A stretch of 64,000 bases of DNA from Capra hircus (Eukaryota > Chordata > Mammalia > Artiodactyla > Bovidae): contig NC_030831.1 in assembly GCF_001704415.2 (NCBI RefSeq), positions 44,066,134 to 44,130,133 on the forward strand. The letters are read 5' to 3'. The position numbers and the translations under genes were made by a program. Below the pieces are notes generated by a model that saw only the letters and a program-made list of their open reading frames with translations, had not been told where the DNA came from and searched no databases. Positions 10,303 to 21,552 of this stretch are shown here, piece by piece. The first letter of the stretch is position 1, and every line of letters begins with the position of its first letter.

Positions 10303-12692
10303 AAGGAATGCAAAAGTAGGAAGTCAAGAAACACCTGGAGTAACAGGCAAATTTGGCCTTGGAATGAGGAATGAAGCAGGGCAAAGACTAATAGAGTTTT
10401 GCCAAGAAAATGCACTGGTCATAGCAAACACCCTCTTCCAACAACACAAGAGAAGACTCTACACATGGACATCACCAGATGGTCAACACCAAAATCAGAT
10501 GGATTATATTTTTGCAGCCAAAGATGGAGAAGCTCTATACAGTCAACAAAAACAAGACCAGGAGCTGACTGTGGCTCAGATCATGAACTCCTTATTACCA
10601 CCAAATTCAGACTCAAATTGAAGAAAGTAGGGAAAACTGCTGGACCATTCAGGTATAACCTAAATCAAATCCCTTATGATTATACAGTGGAAGTGAGAAA
10701 TAGATTTAAGGGCCTAGATCTGATAGATAGAGTGCCTGATGAACTATGGATTGAGGTTTGTGACATTGTACAGAGACAGGGATCAAGACCATCCCCATGG
10801 AAAAGAAATGCAAAAAAGCAAAATGGCTTTCTGGGGAGGCCTTACAAATAGCTGTGAGAAGAAGGAAGCAAAAAGCAAAGGAGAAAAGGAAAGATATAAG
10901 CATCTGAATGCAGAGTTCCAAAGAATAGCAAGAAGAGATAAGAAAGCCTTCTTCAGCGATCAATGCAAAGAAATAGAGGAAAACAACAGAATGGGAAAGA
11001 CTAGAGATCTCTTCAAGAAAATTAGAGATACCAAGGGAACATTTCATGCAAAGATGGGCTCGATAAAGGACAGAAATGGTATGGACCTAACAGAAGCAGA
11101 AGATATTAAGAAGAGGTAGCAAGAATACACAGAAGAACTGTACAAAAAGGATCTTCACGACTCGGATAATCACGATGGTGTGATCACTCATCTAGAACCA
11201 GACATCTTGGAATGTGAAGTCAAGTGGGCCTTAGAAAGCATCACTATGAACAAAGCTAGTGGAGGTGGTGGAATTCTAATTGAGCTATTTCAAATCCTGA
11301 AAGATGATGCTGTGAAAGTGCTGCACTCAATATGCCAACAATTTGGAAAACTCAGCAGTGGCCACAGGACTGGAAAAGGTCAGTTTTCATTCCAATCCCA
11401 AAGAAAGGCAATGCCAAAGAATGCTCAAACTACCGCACAATTGCACTCATCTCACATGCTTGTCAAGTAATGCTCAAAATTCTCCAAGCCAGGCTTCAGC
11501 AATACGTGCACCGTGAACTGCCAGATGTTCAAGCTGATTTTAGAAAAGGCAGAGGAACCAGAGATCAAATTGCCAACATCCACTGGATCATGGAAAAAGC
11601 AAGAGTTTCAAAAAAACATCTACTTGTGCTTTATTGACTATGCCAAAGCCTTTGACTATGTGGATCACAATGAACTGTGGAAAATTTTGAAAGAGATGGG
11701 AATATCAGACCACCTGACCTGCCTCTTGAGAAATCTGTATGCAGGTTAGGAAGCAACAGTTAGAACTGGACATGGAACAACAGACTGGTTCCAAATAGGA
11801 AAAGGAGTACATCAAGGCTGTATATTGTCACCCTGTTTATTTAACTTATATGCACAGTACATCATGAGAAACGCTGGACTGGAAGAAACACAAGCTGGAA
11901 TCAAGATTGCCAGGAGAAATATCAATCACCTCAGATATGCAGATGACACCACCCTTCTGGCAGAAAGTGAAGAGGAACTAAAAAGCCTCTTGATGAAAGT
12001 GAAAGAGGAGAGTGAAAAAGTTGGCTTAAAGCTCAACATTCAGAAAACGGAGATCATGGCATCTGGTCCCATCACTTCATGGGAAATAGGTGGGGAAACA
12101 GTAGAAACAGTGTCAGACTTTATTTTTTTGGGCTCCAAAATCACTGCAGATGGTAACTGCAGCCATGAAATTAAGAGACACTTACTCCTTGGAAGAAAAG
12201 TTATAACCCACCTAGATAGCATATTCAAAAGCAAAGACATTACTTTGCCGACTAAGGTCCGTCTAGTCAAGGCTATGGTTTTTCCTGTGGTCATGTATGG
12301 ATGTGAGAGTTGGACTGTGAAGAAGGCTGAGCGCCGAAGAATTGATGCTTTTGAACTGTGGTGTTGGAGAAGACTCTTGAGAGTCCCTTGGACTGCAAGG
12401 AGATCCAACCAGTGCATTCTGAAGGAGATCAGCCCTGGGATTTCTTTGGAAGGAATGAAGCTAAAGCTGAAACTCCAGTACTTTGGCCACCTCATGTGAA
12501 GAGTTGACTCATTGGAAAAGACTCTGATGCTGGGAGGGATTGAGGGCGGGAGGAGAAGGGGATGACAGAGGATGAGATGGCTGGATGGCATCACTGACTC
12601 GATGGATGTGAGTCTGAGTGAATTCAGGGAGGCCTGGCGTGCTGCGATTCATGGGGTTGGAAAGAGTCGGACACGACTGAGCGACTGAACTG
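10303..12692 (+). pseudogene. BovB, best-preserved plus-strand copy
   Basis: It starts inside the endonuclease at GGAATGCAAAAGTAGG. The frame 10289-10621 covers the middle of the endonuclease, including TWTSPDGQHQNQMDYIF. The linker follows at 10739-11119, then reverse transcriptase pieces at 11180-11749 and a clean 224-codon frame at 11825-12499. In that frame YADD is at 11936-11947, followed by the C-terminal region. Breaks include frameshifts near 10620, 10740 and 11400 and a TAG after LYAG at about 11747. The copy reaches the 3' terminus (GACTGAGCGACTGAACTGAACTGA). It is the mirror partner of the minus-strand copy at 14541-16950. Confidence 0.92.
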
Positions 12693-12785
12693 AACTGACA
12701 ACAACAAGGTAGACTATTGACACAATAACTTGGTAAGCTGGGGGGGAAAGGGAAATGTGGTACAAATTCCAGTATTATTTTCTAT
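12693..12785. other. Spacer
   Basis: Short spacer with a GGGGGG run at about 12741. No feature seen. Confidence 0.5.
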
Positions 12786-13111
12786 TATTTTTTTTAAGAA
12801 ATTATTTACTTATTTTCGGCTGTGTTGGCTGTTTGTTGCTGCATGGGCTTTTCTCTAGTTGTGGTAAGCAAGGGCTACTTTTCATTGCAGTCCATGAGTT
12901 TCTCATTCTTATCGTGGTGGCTTCTCTTCTTGCAGAGCAATGGCTCCAGATGTACGGGCTTCAGTAGTTGCAGCACTTGGGCTCAGTTGTTGCGGCTCCC
13001 AGGCTGTAGAGCACAGGCTTAGTAGTTGTGGCACATGAGCTTAGTTGCTCCGTGGCAACTCCTGCATTGGCAGGCAGATTCTTTACCACTGATCCACCAG
13101 GGAAGCCTTGT
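12786..13111 (-). mobile_element. CHR-1-type (CHRL) SINE
   Basis: An antisense full-length cetartiodactyl SINE. A T-run at 12786-12795 marks its tail, followed by CTCTAGTTGTGGTAAGCAAG and TTAGTTGCTCCGTGGCAACT. It ends in the tRNA-like head TCTTTACCACTGATCCACCAGGGAAGCC. The family is shared by whales, hippos and ruminants, so this insertion is older in type than Bov-tA. Confidence 0.8.
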
Positions 13112-14540
13112 TTTTCGAGTCTTCTGATATCATTCCAGGTTACAATGACCTTTCTGACAAACCACAGATCAATCATGAGTGCTTATCAGGTTAGAGCCAT
13201 GTTGTCTTTGTCTAATATTAATGACTTTCAATGTACTTTGGTATCCAAGAAACACATTGCTAATGGATAGATGGCATATAAATAAGCACAAGACTGAGCT
13301 CAGCAGAATCTTACAGAAAGAGAGAGTGGTAATTTCTGTAAACTGGGTAATAAAGAAAAGCATAATAATTTAAGAATAATATTTACAACAAATATACATA
13401 GCAAGATATTATAATCTTTATGAGAGTCCATTGACATGGGTACTAATATTCCTTAGTTATAGATGATAAACTGAGTTCTAGAAAGCATAACAATTTGTTG
13501 AGATCACATAGGTAGCAAGTGCCAGAAACGGGGTTCAGACAACTTTCTGTGTGTGTGCCTATGCTCAGTCACTAAGTAGTATACAGATCAGTAAAACTGA
13601 CACCTGCAAACATATACACAGTCACTTTGTGGTATGTCAAATCAAATAGACACATATATTGAAAGGAGAGGACCCCTACTACCACAGTGATAACCACTAA
13701 CTGTTTTATGTGCTGGTTGATAGCTCCTCCACATTATAGACTATCCCATGTAGCAATATTAACAATAGAACAAAGCAGTAGTGGTCCTTCCAAAGAACTA
13801 ATGTTACTCTAATTGCAAATACGTAGAGCATTTCAAAACTTAATTTACAAAGATCAAAGAGTTTTAGATAAAATAATAGACTCAGGAAGAGAAATGTAGC
13901 TCTGAGTTTTATTTTCGGTACTATCAGGGAATTCTAGTATTACAAAGTTTCATGAGCAATGTTAACAGGAATGTAGGAAGTCTAGTCTGCTTGTCTGATT
14001 GTAGCAAGCACCCTGCTGTGGATGCGGAATGAGGAAGTCTGAATTTCTAGCAGAGGAGCTCATAATGATGCATACAGTTAAGGCTTCACATGGAAAGTAA
14101 TGTATGGTGCAAAAGATAACAAAGAAGAGAACAATACAATCTGCACTCATTCCAGGGTTTATAGCCAATCAAGTGGAGTGTTAAAATCTGAGCACACTTA
14201 ATTAAATGTCTCATTTTGAGTAGTGTGATGAATAAGGGTCATGAAACTGTTAGTGCTGAGAACTGAAAGTCAAATGCCCTCAATTCTATTTCAAACACCA
14301 TCTTTAATTAACAGTTGGTATTGAAAAAGCAGGAATTCAAGCTTTGACTTAGTCAGAATCCTGCCTTGTGTTCTGCAACATAAACTCTAGGTTACTACTG
14401 TATCTTGTCAAACTCTACAGGCAACTGGGAACTGCTATTCAATTATGAAGAGAAACCAAATCACTCAATTCATCAAGAAATGTGGAATACCCTGTTTTTA
14501 AATTTTCATCTACTTTTAATAGAAGTTTCTAAATACATAT
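13112..14540. other. Mostly single-copy sequence
   Basis: About 1.4 kb with no gene. The only recognisable item is a MIR-like relic, listed separately. Confidence 0.5.
13425..13540 (-). mobile_element. MIR-like SINE relic
   Basis: The text GATGATAAACTGAGTTCTAGAAAGCA, followed by an AGATCACATAGGTAGCAAGTG segment, follows the order of the antisense MIR core (GATGAGGAAACTGAGGC, then GGTCACACAGC). It is very diverged. Confidence 0.5.
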
Positions 14541-16950
14541 GTTATTGTTCAGTCACTAAGTCATGTCCAACTATTTACGACCCCATAGGCTGCAGCACTC
14601 CTTCACTTTCCCTAGGAGTTTGCTCAAATTCATGTCCATTGAGTCAATGATGCCATCTAACCATCTCATCCTCTGCCTCCCTCTTCTCCTTTTGCTTCAG
14701 TCTTTCTCAGCATCAAGGTCTTTCCCAAAGAGTTGGCTCTTTCCATCAAGTGGCCAAAGTATTGGAGATTCAGCTTCAGCATCAGTTCTTCCAAAGAATA
14801 TTCAGGGTTGATTTTCTTTAGGATTGACTGGTTTGATCTTCTTGCAGTCCAGTGGATTCTCAAGAGTCTCCTCCAGCACCACAGTTCAAAAGTACCGGTT
14901 CTTTGGTGCACAGCCTTCTTTTTGGTTCAGGTTCAACTCTTACAACCATACGTAACTATTGGAAAAACTATAGCTTTACCTATATGGTCCTTTGTCAGCA
15001 AAGTGATCTCTCTGCTTTTTAATACATGGTCTAGGTTTGTCATAGCTTTCTTTCCAAGGAGTAAGCATCTTTTAATTTCATGGCTACAGTCACTATTGAT
15101 AGTGATTTTGGAGCCCAGGAAAATAAAATCTGTCACTGTTTTAATTTTTTCCCTTCTATTTGCTATGAAGTGATGGGATTGGATGCCATGATCTTAGTTT
15201 TTTGAATGTTGAGTTTTAAGCCAGCTTTTTCACTTTCCTTTTTCATCAAGAGCCTCTTTAGTTCACCTTCAATTTCTGCCATTAGAGTGGTATCATCTTG
15301 ACTTCTGAGATTGTTGATATTTTTCCTGGCAGCCATGATTCCAGCTTGTGATTCAATCAGCCTAGCATTTCACCTGATGTATTCTGCACATAAGTTAAAC
15401 ACGGTGACAGTATTCAACCTTGTCATACTCCTTTCCTAATTTTGAACCAGTCAGTTGTTCCACGTAAGGTTCTAACTGTTGCTTCTTGACCTACATGCAG
15501 GTTTCTCAGGAGACAGGTAAGGTGGTCTGTTATTCCCATCTCTTTAAGAATTTTCACAGTTTTTTTTTGTGATCCACACAGTCAAAGTCTTCAGTGTAGT
15601 AAGTGAAGCAGAAGATGTTTTTCTGGAAATCCCTTGCTTTCTGTATGATCTAAGAGATGCTGACAATTTGATCTTTGATTTCTCTGACTTTTCGAAATCC
15701 TCCTTGTGCATCTGGAAGTTTTCAGGTCTTGTACTGTTGAAGCCTGGATTGAAGGATTTTGAGCATAGCCTACTAGCATGAAAAATGAGCACAACTGTAT
15801 GGTAGTTTGTACATTCTTTGGCACTGCCCTTCTTTGGGGTTGGAATCAAAACTGACCTTTTCCGGTCCTGTGGCCATTGCCTAGTTTTCTACATATGCTG
15901 ACATATTGAGCACAGCACTTTAACAACATCATCTTTTAGGATTTGAAATAACTCAGCTGGGATTCCATTACATCCTGAGTTTTGTTTGTAGTAATTCTTC
16001 CTAAGGTCCACATGACTTCATACTCCAGGGTGTCTGGTTTGAGGTGAGTGACAATACCATTGTGGTCATTTGGGTCATTAAGACCTTTTTTCTATAGTTC
16101 TTTTCTGTATTCTTGCCACCTCTTTTTAATCTCTTCTACTTCTTTTAGACCTTAATATTTGTGTCCTTTATCATGTCCATCCTTGCATGAAATGTTTCCT
16201 TGGCATCTCTAATTTTCTTGAAGAGATCTCTAGTCTTTTCCATTCTATTGTTTTCCTCTGTTTCTTTTCACTGTTCATTTAAGAAGGCCTTCTTACCTCT
16301 CCTTGTTATTCTATGGAGCTCTACATTCACTTGGATATATCCTTCCCTTTCCCCCTGTTATGCTTCTGTTCTTTCCTCAGCTATCTATAAAAGTTCCTCA
16401 AACAAACACTTTTCTTTCTTGCATTTCTTTTTCTTGGGGATGGTTTTGGTCACTACCTCTTGTACAGTGTTATAAACCACCGTCCATAGTTCTTCAGGCA
16501 CTCTGTCTACCAGATCTAATCCTTTGAACCTATTCATCAGCTCCACTGTATAATCTTAAGGAATTTCATTTAGGTCAGACCTGAATAGCCTAGTGGTTTT
16601 CCCTATTTTCTTCAATTTAAACCTGAATTTTGCAATAAGGTGATCTGAGCCACAGTCAGCTCCAGGTCTTGTTTTTAATGGTTATAGAGAGCTTCTCTGT
16701 CTTTGGCTGCAAAAAGTATATTCAATCTGATTTCAGTATTGACCATCTAGTGATGTTCATGTGTAGAGTCGTCTCTTGGGTTGTTGGAAGAGGGTGTTTG
16801 CTATGACCAATGTGTTCTCTTGAGAAAACTCTGTTAGACTTTTCCCTGCTTCACTTTTTACCCCAAGGCCAAACTTACCTGTTACTCCAGGTATCTCCTG
16901 ACTTCCTACTTTTGGATTCTAGTCCCCTAGGATGAAAAGGACATCTTTTT
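14541..16950 (-). pseudogene. BovB, long minus-strand copy
   Basis: Antisense BovB, with its 3' end at about 14541 and its 5' end in the endonuclease region at about 16950 (TAGTCCCCTAGGATGAAAAG, antisense of the GDWN region). It is more diverged than the plus-strand copies, and only short frames survive (for example 15544-15849 and 14933-15136). A reverse transcriptase core can be followed around 15200-15900. The 5' end abuts an 18-base T run (16946-16963). It covers almost the same part of BovB as 10303-12692, so the two form a long inverted repeat with a spacer of about 1.85 kb. Confidence 0.9.
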
Positions 16951-16963
16951 TTTTTTTTTTTTT
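16946..16963. repeat. T18 homopolymer
   Basis: Eighteen T at the 5' junction of the BovB above. On the element's own strand this is an A run before GATGTCC, probably an expansion of the A-rich stretch normally present there. Confidence 0.85.
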
Positions 16964-17064
16964 AGGCTAGTTCTAAATATATGCCACTCTCAAGAGGCAA
17001 ATTATACATTTTGAAAGATTGTTTGTTATGGGAATACAAAATCACTCTTGGTAACTTTAGTTTT

Positions 17065-17331
17065 CAGAGAAGGCGATGGCACCCCACTCCAGTATTCTTG
17101 CTTGGAAAATCCTATGGACGGAGGAGCCTGGTAGGCTGCAGTCCATGGGGTCGCTAAGAGTTGGACATGACTAAGCGACTTCACTTTCACTTTTCACTTT
17201 CATGCATTGGCGAAGGAAATGGCAACCCACTCTAGTGTTCTTGCCTGGAGAATCCCAGGGACGGGGGAGCCTGGTGGGCTGCCGTCTAAGGGGTCACACA
17301 GAGTCGGACACGACTGAAGCGACTTAGCAGC
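17065..17331 (+). mobile_element. BovA2 dimeric SINE with exact TSD
   Basis: Sense BovA2, beginning CAGAGAAGGCGATGGCACCC and ending GAAGCGACTTAGCAG. A perfect 12 bp TSD, AACTTTAGTTTT, flanks it at 17053-17064 and 17332-17343, so it is a complete insertion. Confidence 0.93.
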
Positions 17332-17343
17332 AACTTTAGTTTT

Positions 17344-17587
17344 GTCTCTAAAGAATTGTGGGGAATGTAGAAATTCACCTTTCAGAGGTTCATTGATAAG
17401 TTTCTTTTTAAGGATTCTGCAAATGCAGCTAGTATATTTTGAGTATTTATTTTAATTCAATTGTAAGGTTTTTCAGAAAGTTAAGCAAACACACAGTCCT
17501 CCTTCAGTCTCATCTGGGTGTTAGAAAACTCATTTATTAAACCTGCAAGTTTCATTTAAAGTGTGCTATTTAATAAAATTTGTGCTG
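17344..17587. other. No feature recognised
   Basis: AT-rich spacer. I see nothing in it. Confidence 0.5.
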
Positions 17588-17735
17588 GAGTCTGGGTCAG
17601 GAAGATCCTCTGGAGAAGGGTATGGCGACCCACTCTAGTATTCTTGCCAGGAAAATTCCATGGACAGAGGAACCTGGGGCTATATAGTCCATGGGGTCGT
17701 AAATAGACACGACTAAAGATACACACACACACTTA
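17588..17735 (+). mobile_element. 5'-truncated Bov-tA SINE
   Basis: Starts within the B-box region (GTCTGGGTCAGGAAGATCC) and ends with a short (AC)n tail, ATACACACACACAC. Confidence 0.82.
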
Positions 17736-18071
17736 TTCAGTATTTTTGCTTTATATATAACTGGATTCCTATATTCTTCAAGAGTTCCTGAGGCAGGAGG
17801 CAGATTTGGTCATTCTCTATTGACCACAATTCCAAGGTAAGAATAGCTACTAAGGCAGGAAGCTGGACTCTGCACAGACCACTTATTTCTCATTCTGGAA
17901 GTCAGGATACCTTCCTCAAACATGCACAGAAAAGGATCCTTGGAGTCCAAAGAGAAATCATGTCAAGGGATATTCTGCCCAGATGTCTTTTGGTAGGATC
18001 CATCTTGGCTAAGGGATGCATCTGCGCACATGGAAGGATCCTGAAAAAACCAAATATGGAATTGAACCAGG

Positions 18072-18122
18072 CCAATCATAATGATTAGGCAAAGGAAAAC
18101 TGGAAGAAATGCCCCATATAAG
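18072..18122 (+). promoter_or_regulatory. LTR promoter core: CCAAT and TATA
   Basis: CCAAT at 18072-18076 and TATAAG at 18117-18122 are 40 bases apart within the solo LTR. Transcription would start about 25-30 bases downstream, near 18145-18150. Confidence 0.6.
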
Positions 18123-18215
18123 TGGTTTAAACTGCCACATGGGCACAACACAGGGATTTTCTCTCTGAGTCTGCCCATGTGTCTGTCCACATGTACTGTA
18201 CTCTTTTTTTCTCCT

Positions 18216-18221
18216 AATAAA
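18216..18221 (+). terminator. LTR polyadenylation signal
   Basis: AATAAA lies about 95 bases after the TATA box, consistent with the end of the R region of this LTR. Confidence 0.6.
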
Positions 18222-18421
18222 CACTTTACTTGCTTCACTACTTTCCCTCTTTGTGGAAATTCTTTTCTGCAAAGCTGAAGGCCAGGGCCCTTGTCACTGA
18301 CCACTGGGTCTAGTGGCTAGGATCTGGTGCTTTCATTGCCATGACCTAGCCTCAATCTCCAGCTGGGAACCCAAGCCCCACTCCAAGCCACTGAAGGTCG
18401 AGGCCACTGGAGATCAGTTCC

Positions 18422-19097
18422 ACAAAATTTAGAAGTTAACATATTCACATAAAGAGATTCTTAAAACTATAAGAATCTAGGAAAAAGTATCTCATAAGTA
18501 AGGCATTCAGCAATCAAACATGGAATCAAAATTATATAATGAAAAATTACTCAGTACTCACTTCAGGCAGGACAATGAAGGAGCTGTGGATGATGTAAAT
18601 GAACTTGGAAGTGGAAATCTAGGTTTTCCCTGTTTTTCACTGACATAAGTGTACTGTCTTAGCTATTATGTAAGCATTCAAGTTGTTCTAAGTGCTATTA
18701 AAAATAAAACATTTGTTTCCATAAAGGCAAAGAACAAACCCTTCCTCCTGTAAAACACTCCGCAATTTTCAGAGCACTTTATATTCATGATCTCACTTCA
18801 TATTCACAGTAGACCTACAAAATAAGTGGGGCAGGGCTATATACATATACATCATATATTTTACACCTTAGAAGCTGAGGTTGCTGCTTTCCCATAGACA
18901 CAGTTAATAAGTAATGGAAAAAAGATTAAAACAAAAATATTCAAAATTTTAACATGGTGTTCTTTTTTTATAACAATATATAAAAGAGGCAATTTTATTT
19001 GACAGGAAGTGGGAGAAAAACTATGAGAGAAGAAAAGAGAAGAGAAAGTTTGGAGGCACTTATCAGACAAGACAGGGTTCAGCTAGACTTCAATAGT
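18422..19097. other. Mostly single-copy, MIR-like trace
   Basis: At 18765-18835 the text CTTTATATTCATGATCTCACTT followed by AAATAAGTGGGGCAG follows antisense MIR order. The rest shows nothing recognisable. Confidence 0.4.
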
Positions 19098-19375
19098 ATA
19101 TGAACCAAGAAATTCCACATGTACAAGCTGTATTTAGAAAAGGCAGATGAACTGGAGATCAAATTGCCAACATCCACTGGATCATATAAAAAGCAAGAGA
19201 AGTCCAGAAATATATCTACTTCTGCTTCATTGACTATGCAAAAGCATTTGGCTGTGTGGATCACAACAACCTTAGAAAATTCTTAAAGAGTTGGGAATAC
19301 CAGATCACCTTACCTGCCACCAGAGAAACCTGTATGCAGGTCATGAAGCAACAGAACTGGATATGGAACAACGGA

Positions 19376-19573
19376 GGGCTTCCCTGGCGGCTCAGTCAGT
19401 GAAAAATCTGTCTGTGATGTGGGAGACCCAGGTTTGAACCCTGGGTTGGGAAGATCCCCTGGAGAAGGGAACCCACTTCAGTATTCTTGCATGGAGACTT
19501 CCATGGACAGAGAAACCTGACAGGCCACAGTCCATGGTATTGCAACACGTGTTGCCGACATGACTGAGCAACC

Positions 19574-19620
<47 letters not shown>
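19376..19620 (+). mobile_element. Bov-tA SINE ending in (AC)23
   Basis: A full-length sense Bov-tA starts GGGCTTCCCTGGCGGCTCAG. It is flanked by an 11 bp TSD, GGAACAACGGA (19365-19375) and GGAACAACAGA (19621-19631), with one mismatch. Its tail is entirely the AC repeat. Confidence 0.92.
19575..19620 (+). repeat. (AC)23 microsatellite
   Basis: Forty-six uninterrupted bases of AC arising from the Bov-tA tail, and likely length-polymorphic. Confidence 0.95.
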
Positions 19621-19624
<4 letters not shown>

Positions 19625-20567
19625 CAACAGACTGGTTCAAAATTGGTCAAGGCTGTATATTGTCACCCTGCTTATTTAACTTATATCCAGAGTACATTAT
19701 GTGAAATGCCAGGCTGGATGAAGCATAAGCTGAAATCAAGATTGCTGGGAGAAATGTCAGTAACCTCAGATATGCAGATGACACCATCCTTATGGCAGAA
19801 AGCTAAGAGGAACTAAAGAGGCTCTTGATGAAGGTGAAAGAGGAGAGTGAAAAAGCTGGTTTAAAACTCAACATTCAAAAGCTAACATGATGGCATCTGG
19901 TCCCATCACTTCATGGCAAATAGATGGGGAAACAATGACAGACTAGTTTCTTTGGTTCCAAAATCACTGTGGGTGGTGGCTGTAGCCATGCAATTAAAAG
20001 ATGCTTGCTCCTTGGAAGAAAAGCTATGACAAACATAGAAGCGTATTAAAAACAGAGACATCACTGTGCCAACCAATATCTGTCTAGTCAAAGCTATGGT
20101 TTTTCCAGTAGTCATGTACAGAGGGGAGAGTTGGACCATAAAAAAGGCTGAGAGATGAAGAATTGATGCTTTTGAACTGTGGTGTTGGAGAAGACTCTAG
20201 AGAGTCCTTTGGACTGTACAGAGATCAAACCAATCAATCCTAAAGGAAATCAGTCCTAAATATTCATTGGAAGGACTGATGCTGAAGGTGAAGCTCCAGT
20301 ACTTTGGCTACCTGATATGAAGAGCTGACTCACTGGAAAAAAACCCTGATGCTGGGAAATATTGAAGGCAAGAAGAGAAGGGGACAACAGAGGATGAGAT
20401 GGTTGAATGGAATCACCAACTCAATGGGCATAAGTTTGAGCAAACTCTGGGAGATGGTGAAGGACAGGGAAACCTGGCATGTTGCAGTCCATGGGGTTGC
20501 AGAATTGGACATGCTGAGCTACACTGTCAAATATATTAGCCGCTAACAGTTTGTGGATATTTAAACA

Positions 20568-20960
20568 AAATTTTAAAACATTTATTGAGGCATAATTGAT
20601 ACAGCTTGTGCATAATTAAGATGTACAATTGAATAACTTTTGCCATATGTGTATGGGCTTCCTAGGTGTTGCTAGTGGTAGAGAAAATGCCTGCTAATGC
20701 AGGAGACATAAGAGATGCAGGTTTGATCTCTGTGTTGGGAAGATCCCCTGGAGGAGGGAATGACAACCCACTCCAGTATTCTTGCCTGGAGACTTCCATG
20801 GACAGAGGAGCCTGGAGGGCTACAGTACAAAGGGTTGCAGAGAGTCGAACACGATTGAAGTGACTTAGCACACACATGCACACCACATGTGTATACCTGT
20901 AAACTCTTCACCCTTTTGCCCTATGTAACCCATCTCCCTCCCCTTCAACCTTTCAAGTAT
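20568..20960 (-). mobile_element. Old L1M-type 3' UTR, interrupted
   Basis: Text such as TTATTGAGGCATAATTGATAC, AGATGTACAATTGAATAAC and GTGTATACCTGTAAACTCTTC follows the order of the antisense L1M 3' UTR. A Bov-tA at 20655-20883 splits it. Confidence 0.6.
20655..20883 (+). mobile_element. Bov-tA SINE
   Basis: Full-length sense copy starting GGGCTTCCTAGG. The flanking TSD is CATATGTGTAT (20644-20654) and CACATGTGTAT (20884-20894), one mismatch in 11. Confidence 0.9.
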
Positions 20961-21420
20961 CTGGTGCAGTGCATCCACTCTGTCAACATCCCTAAGAAGG
21001 AAGGTGGCTGATTCTGGCCTATGGGGTCCTCAAACTTCCATTCTGCCAGCTGCTCTTCAGGAGTACCCTGACAGCTCTAAGACCAGGGTATGGCCTATGT
21101 GTGTGAGAATCAAGTTTGCTCAAATGGCTATCAGTGAGCCTTGTAACTTAAAAACAAAGCAAATTTGCTACACCAGTGACTTCCTCATTGCCTTTGGGCT
21201 GGGTCAGAAGATGGACATTTTCAACTTGCCAGAGAATCAGGCCCTGCTGTGTCTGAACTTATGGCCATCCCTAGGCATGCTATCACCAGGTAACCTCTTA
21301 CATCCTCATTGCCACTCCATGGGCACACTTTCTCCCTAGAATAAACCTAATAGTGTTGATGGTAAAGAATAAAAGAAAGAATAATTTCTTTATCTAATCA
21401 CCTCTAGGTAGATTATTGGG
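20961..21420 (+). other. Unidentified stretch with a 111-codon open frame
   Basis: An uninterrupted frame runs 21004-21339, but its first codon is GTG rather than ATG. I recognise no domain. It is slightly cysteine-rich and proline-rich, has no membrane segment, and matches neither L1 nor BovB. It could be chance, or a fragment of a processed pseudogene. Confidence 0.25.
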
Positions 21421-21424
21421 GTGT

Positions 21425-21552
21425 GTACTGTTTTTGAGTTCATTATAAATGAAGCTGCTGTGAACATTCTTGCACAAGTCTTTGTATGGCTCCTTTTTTC
21501 TTTCCTTTTTAAAAATTTTATTGGAGTATAACTGATATATTTTTATTGGAAT
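21425..21552 (-). mobile_element. Old L1 3' fragment
   Basis: AAGCTGCTGTGAACATTCTT followed by CAAGTCTTTGTATGGC is antisense L1 ORF2 end. AAAATTTTATTGGAGTATAAC at about 21515 is an L1 3' UTR start. Confidence 0.6.

Larger units (their letters stand above)
17789..18416 (+). mobile_element. Solo LTR of an endogenous retrovirus (gammaretrovirus-like layout)
   Basis: A 628 bp block begins TG (17789) and ends CA (18416), flanked by a 5 bp direct repeat GTTCC at 17784-17788 and 18417-18421. Inside, in order, are CCAAT (18072-18076), TATAAG (18117-18122) and AATAAA (18216-18221), the spacing expected of U3, R and U5 in a class I-type LTR. No viral coding sequence lies on either side, so this is a solo LTR left by recombination between the two LTRs of a provirus. 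Class assignment rests on layout only, since I did not recognise the family. The short frames on the minus strand here (17963-18304) are incidental. Confidence 0.68.
19098..20523 (+). pseudogene. BovB copy interrupted by Bov-tA
   Basis: This 5'-truncated BovB is present as 19098-19375 and 19621-20523, from the middle of the reverse transcriptase to the 3' end. A YADD-equivalent lies near 19770 (GATATGCAGATGACACC). Stops and small deletions are frequent, including loss of several bases around 19640-19650 and 19880-19945. Removal of the SINE and one TSD copy restores continuous BovB order, so the SINE is younger. Confidence 0.88.

Noticed and set aside
13546..13575. Short GTGTGTGCCTATGCTCAGTCAC text resembling the end of a SINE
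   Set aside because: Only about 20 bases match the antisense Bov-tA tail and no body follows, so it cannot be supported as an insertion.
17963..18304. 113-codon minus-strand frame
   Set aside because: It lies antisense inside the 628 bp solo LTR and contains no retroviral motif.
19392..19650. Frames with Val-Cys repeats
   Set aside because: They are translations of the (AC)23 microsatellite in a SINE tail.
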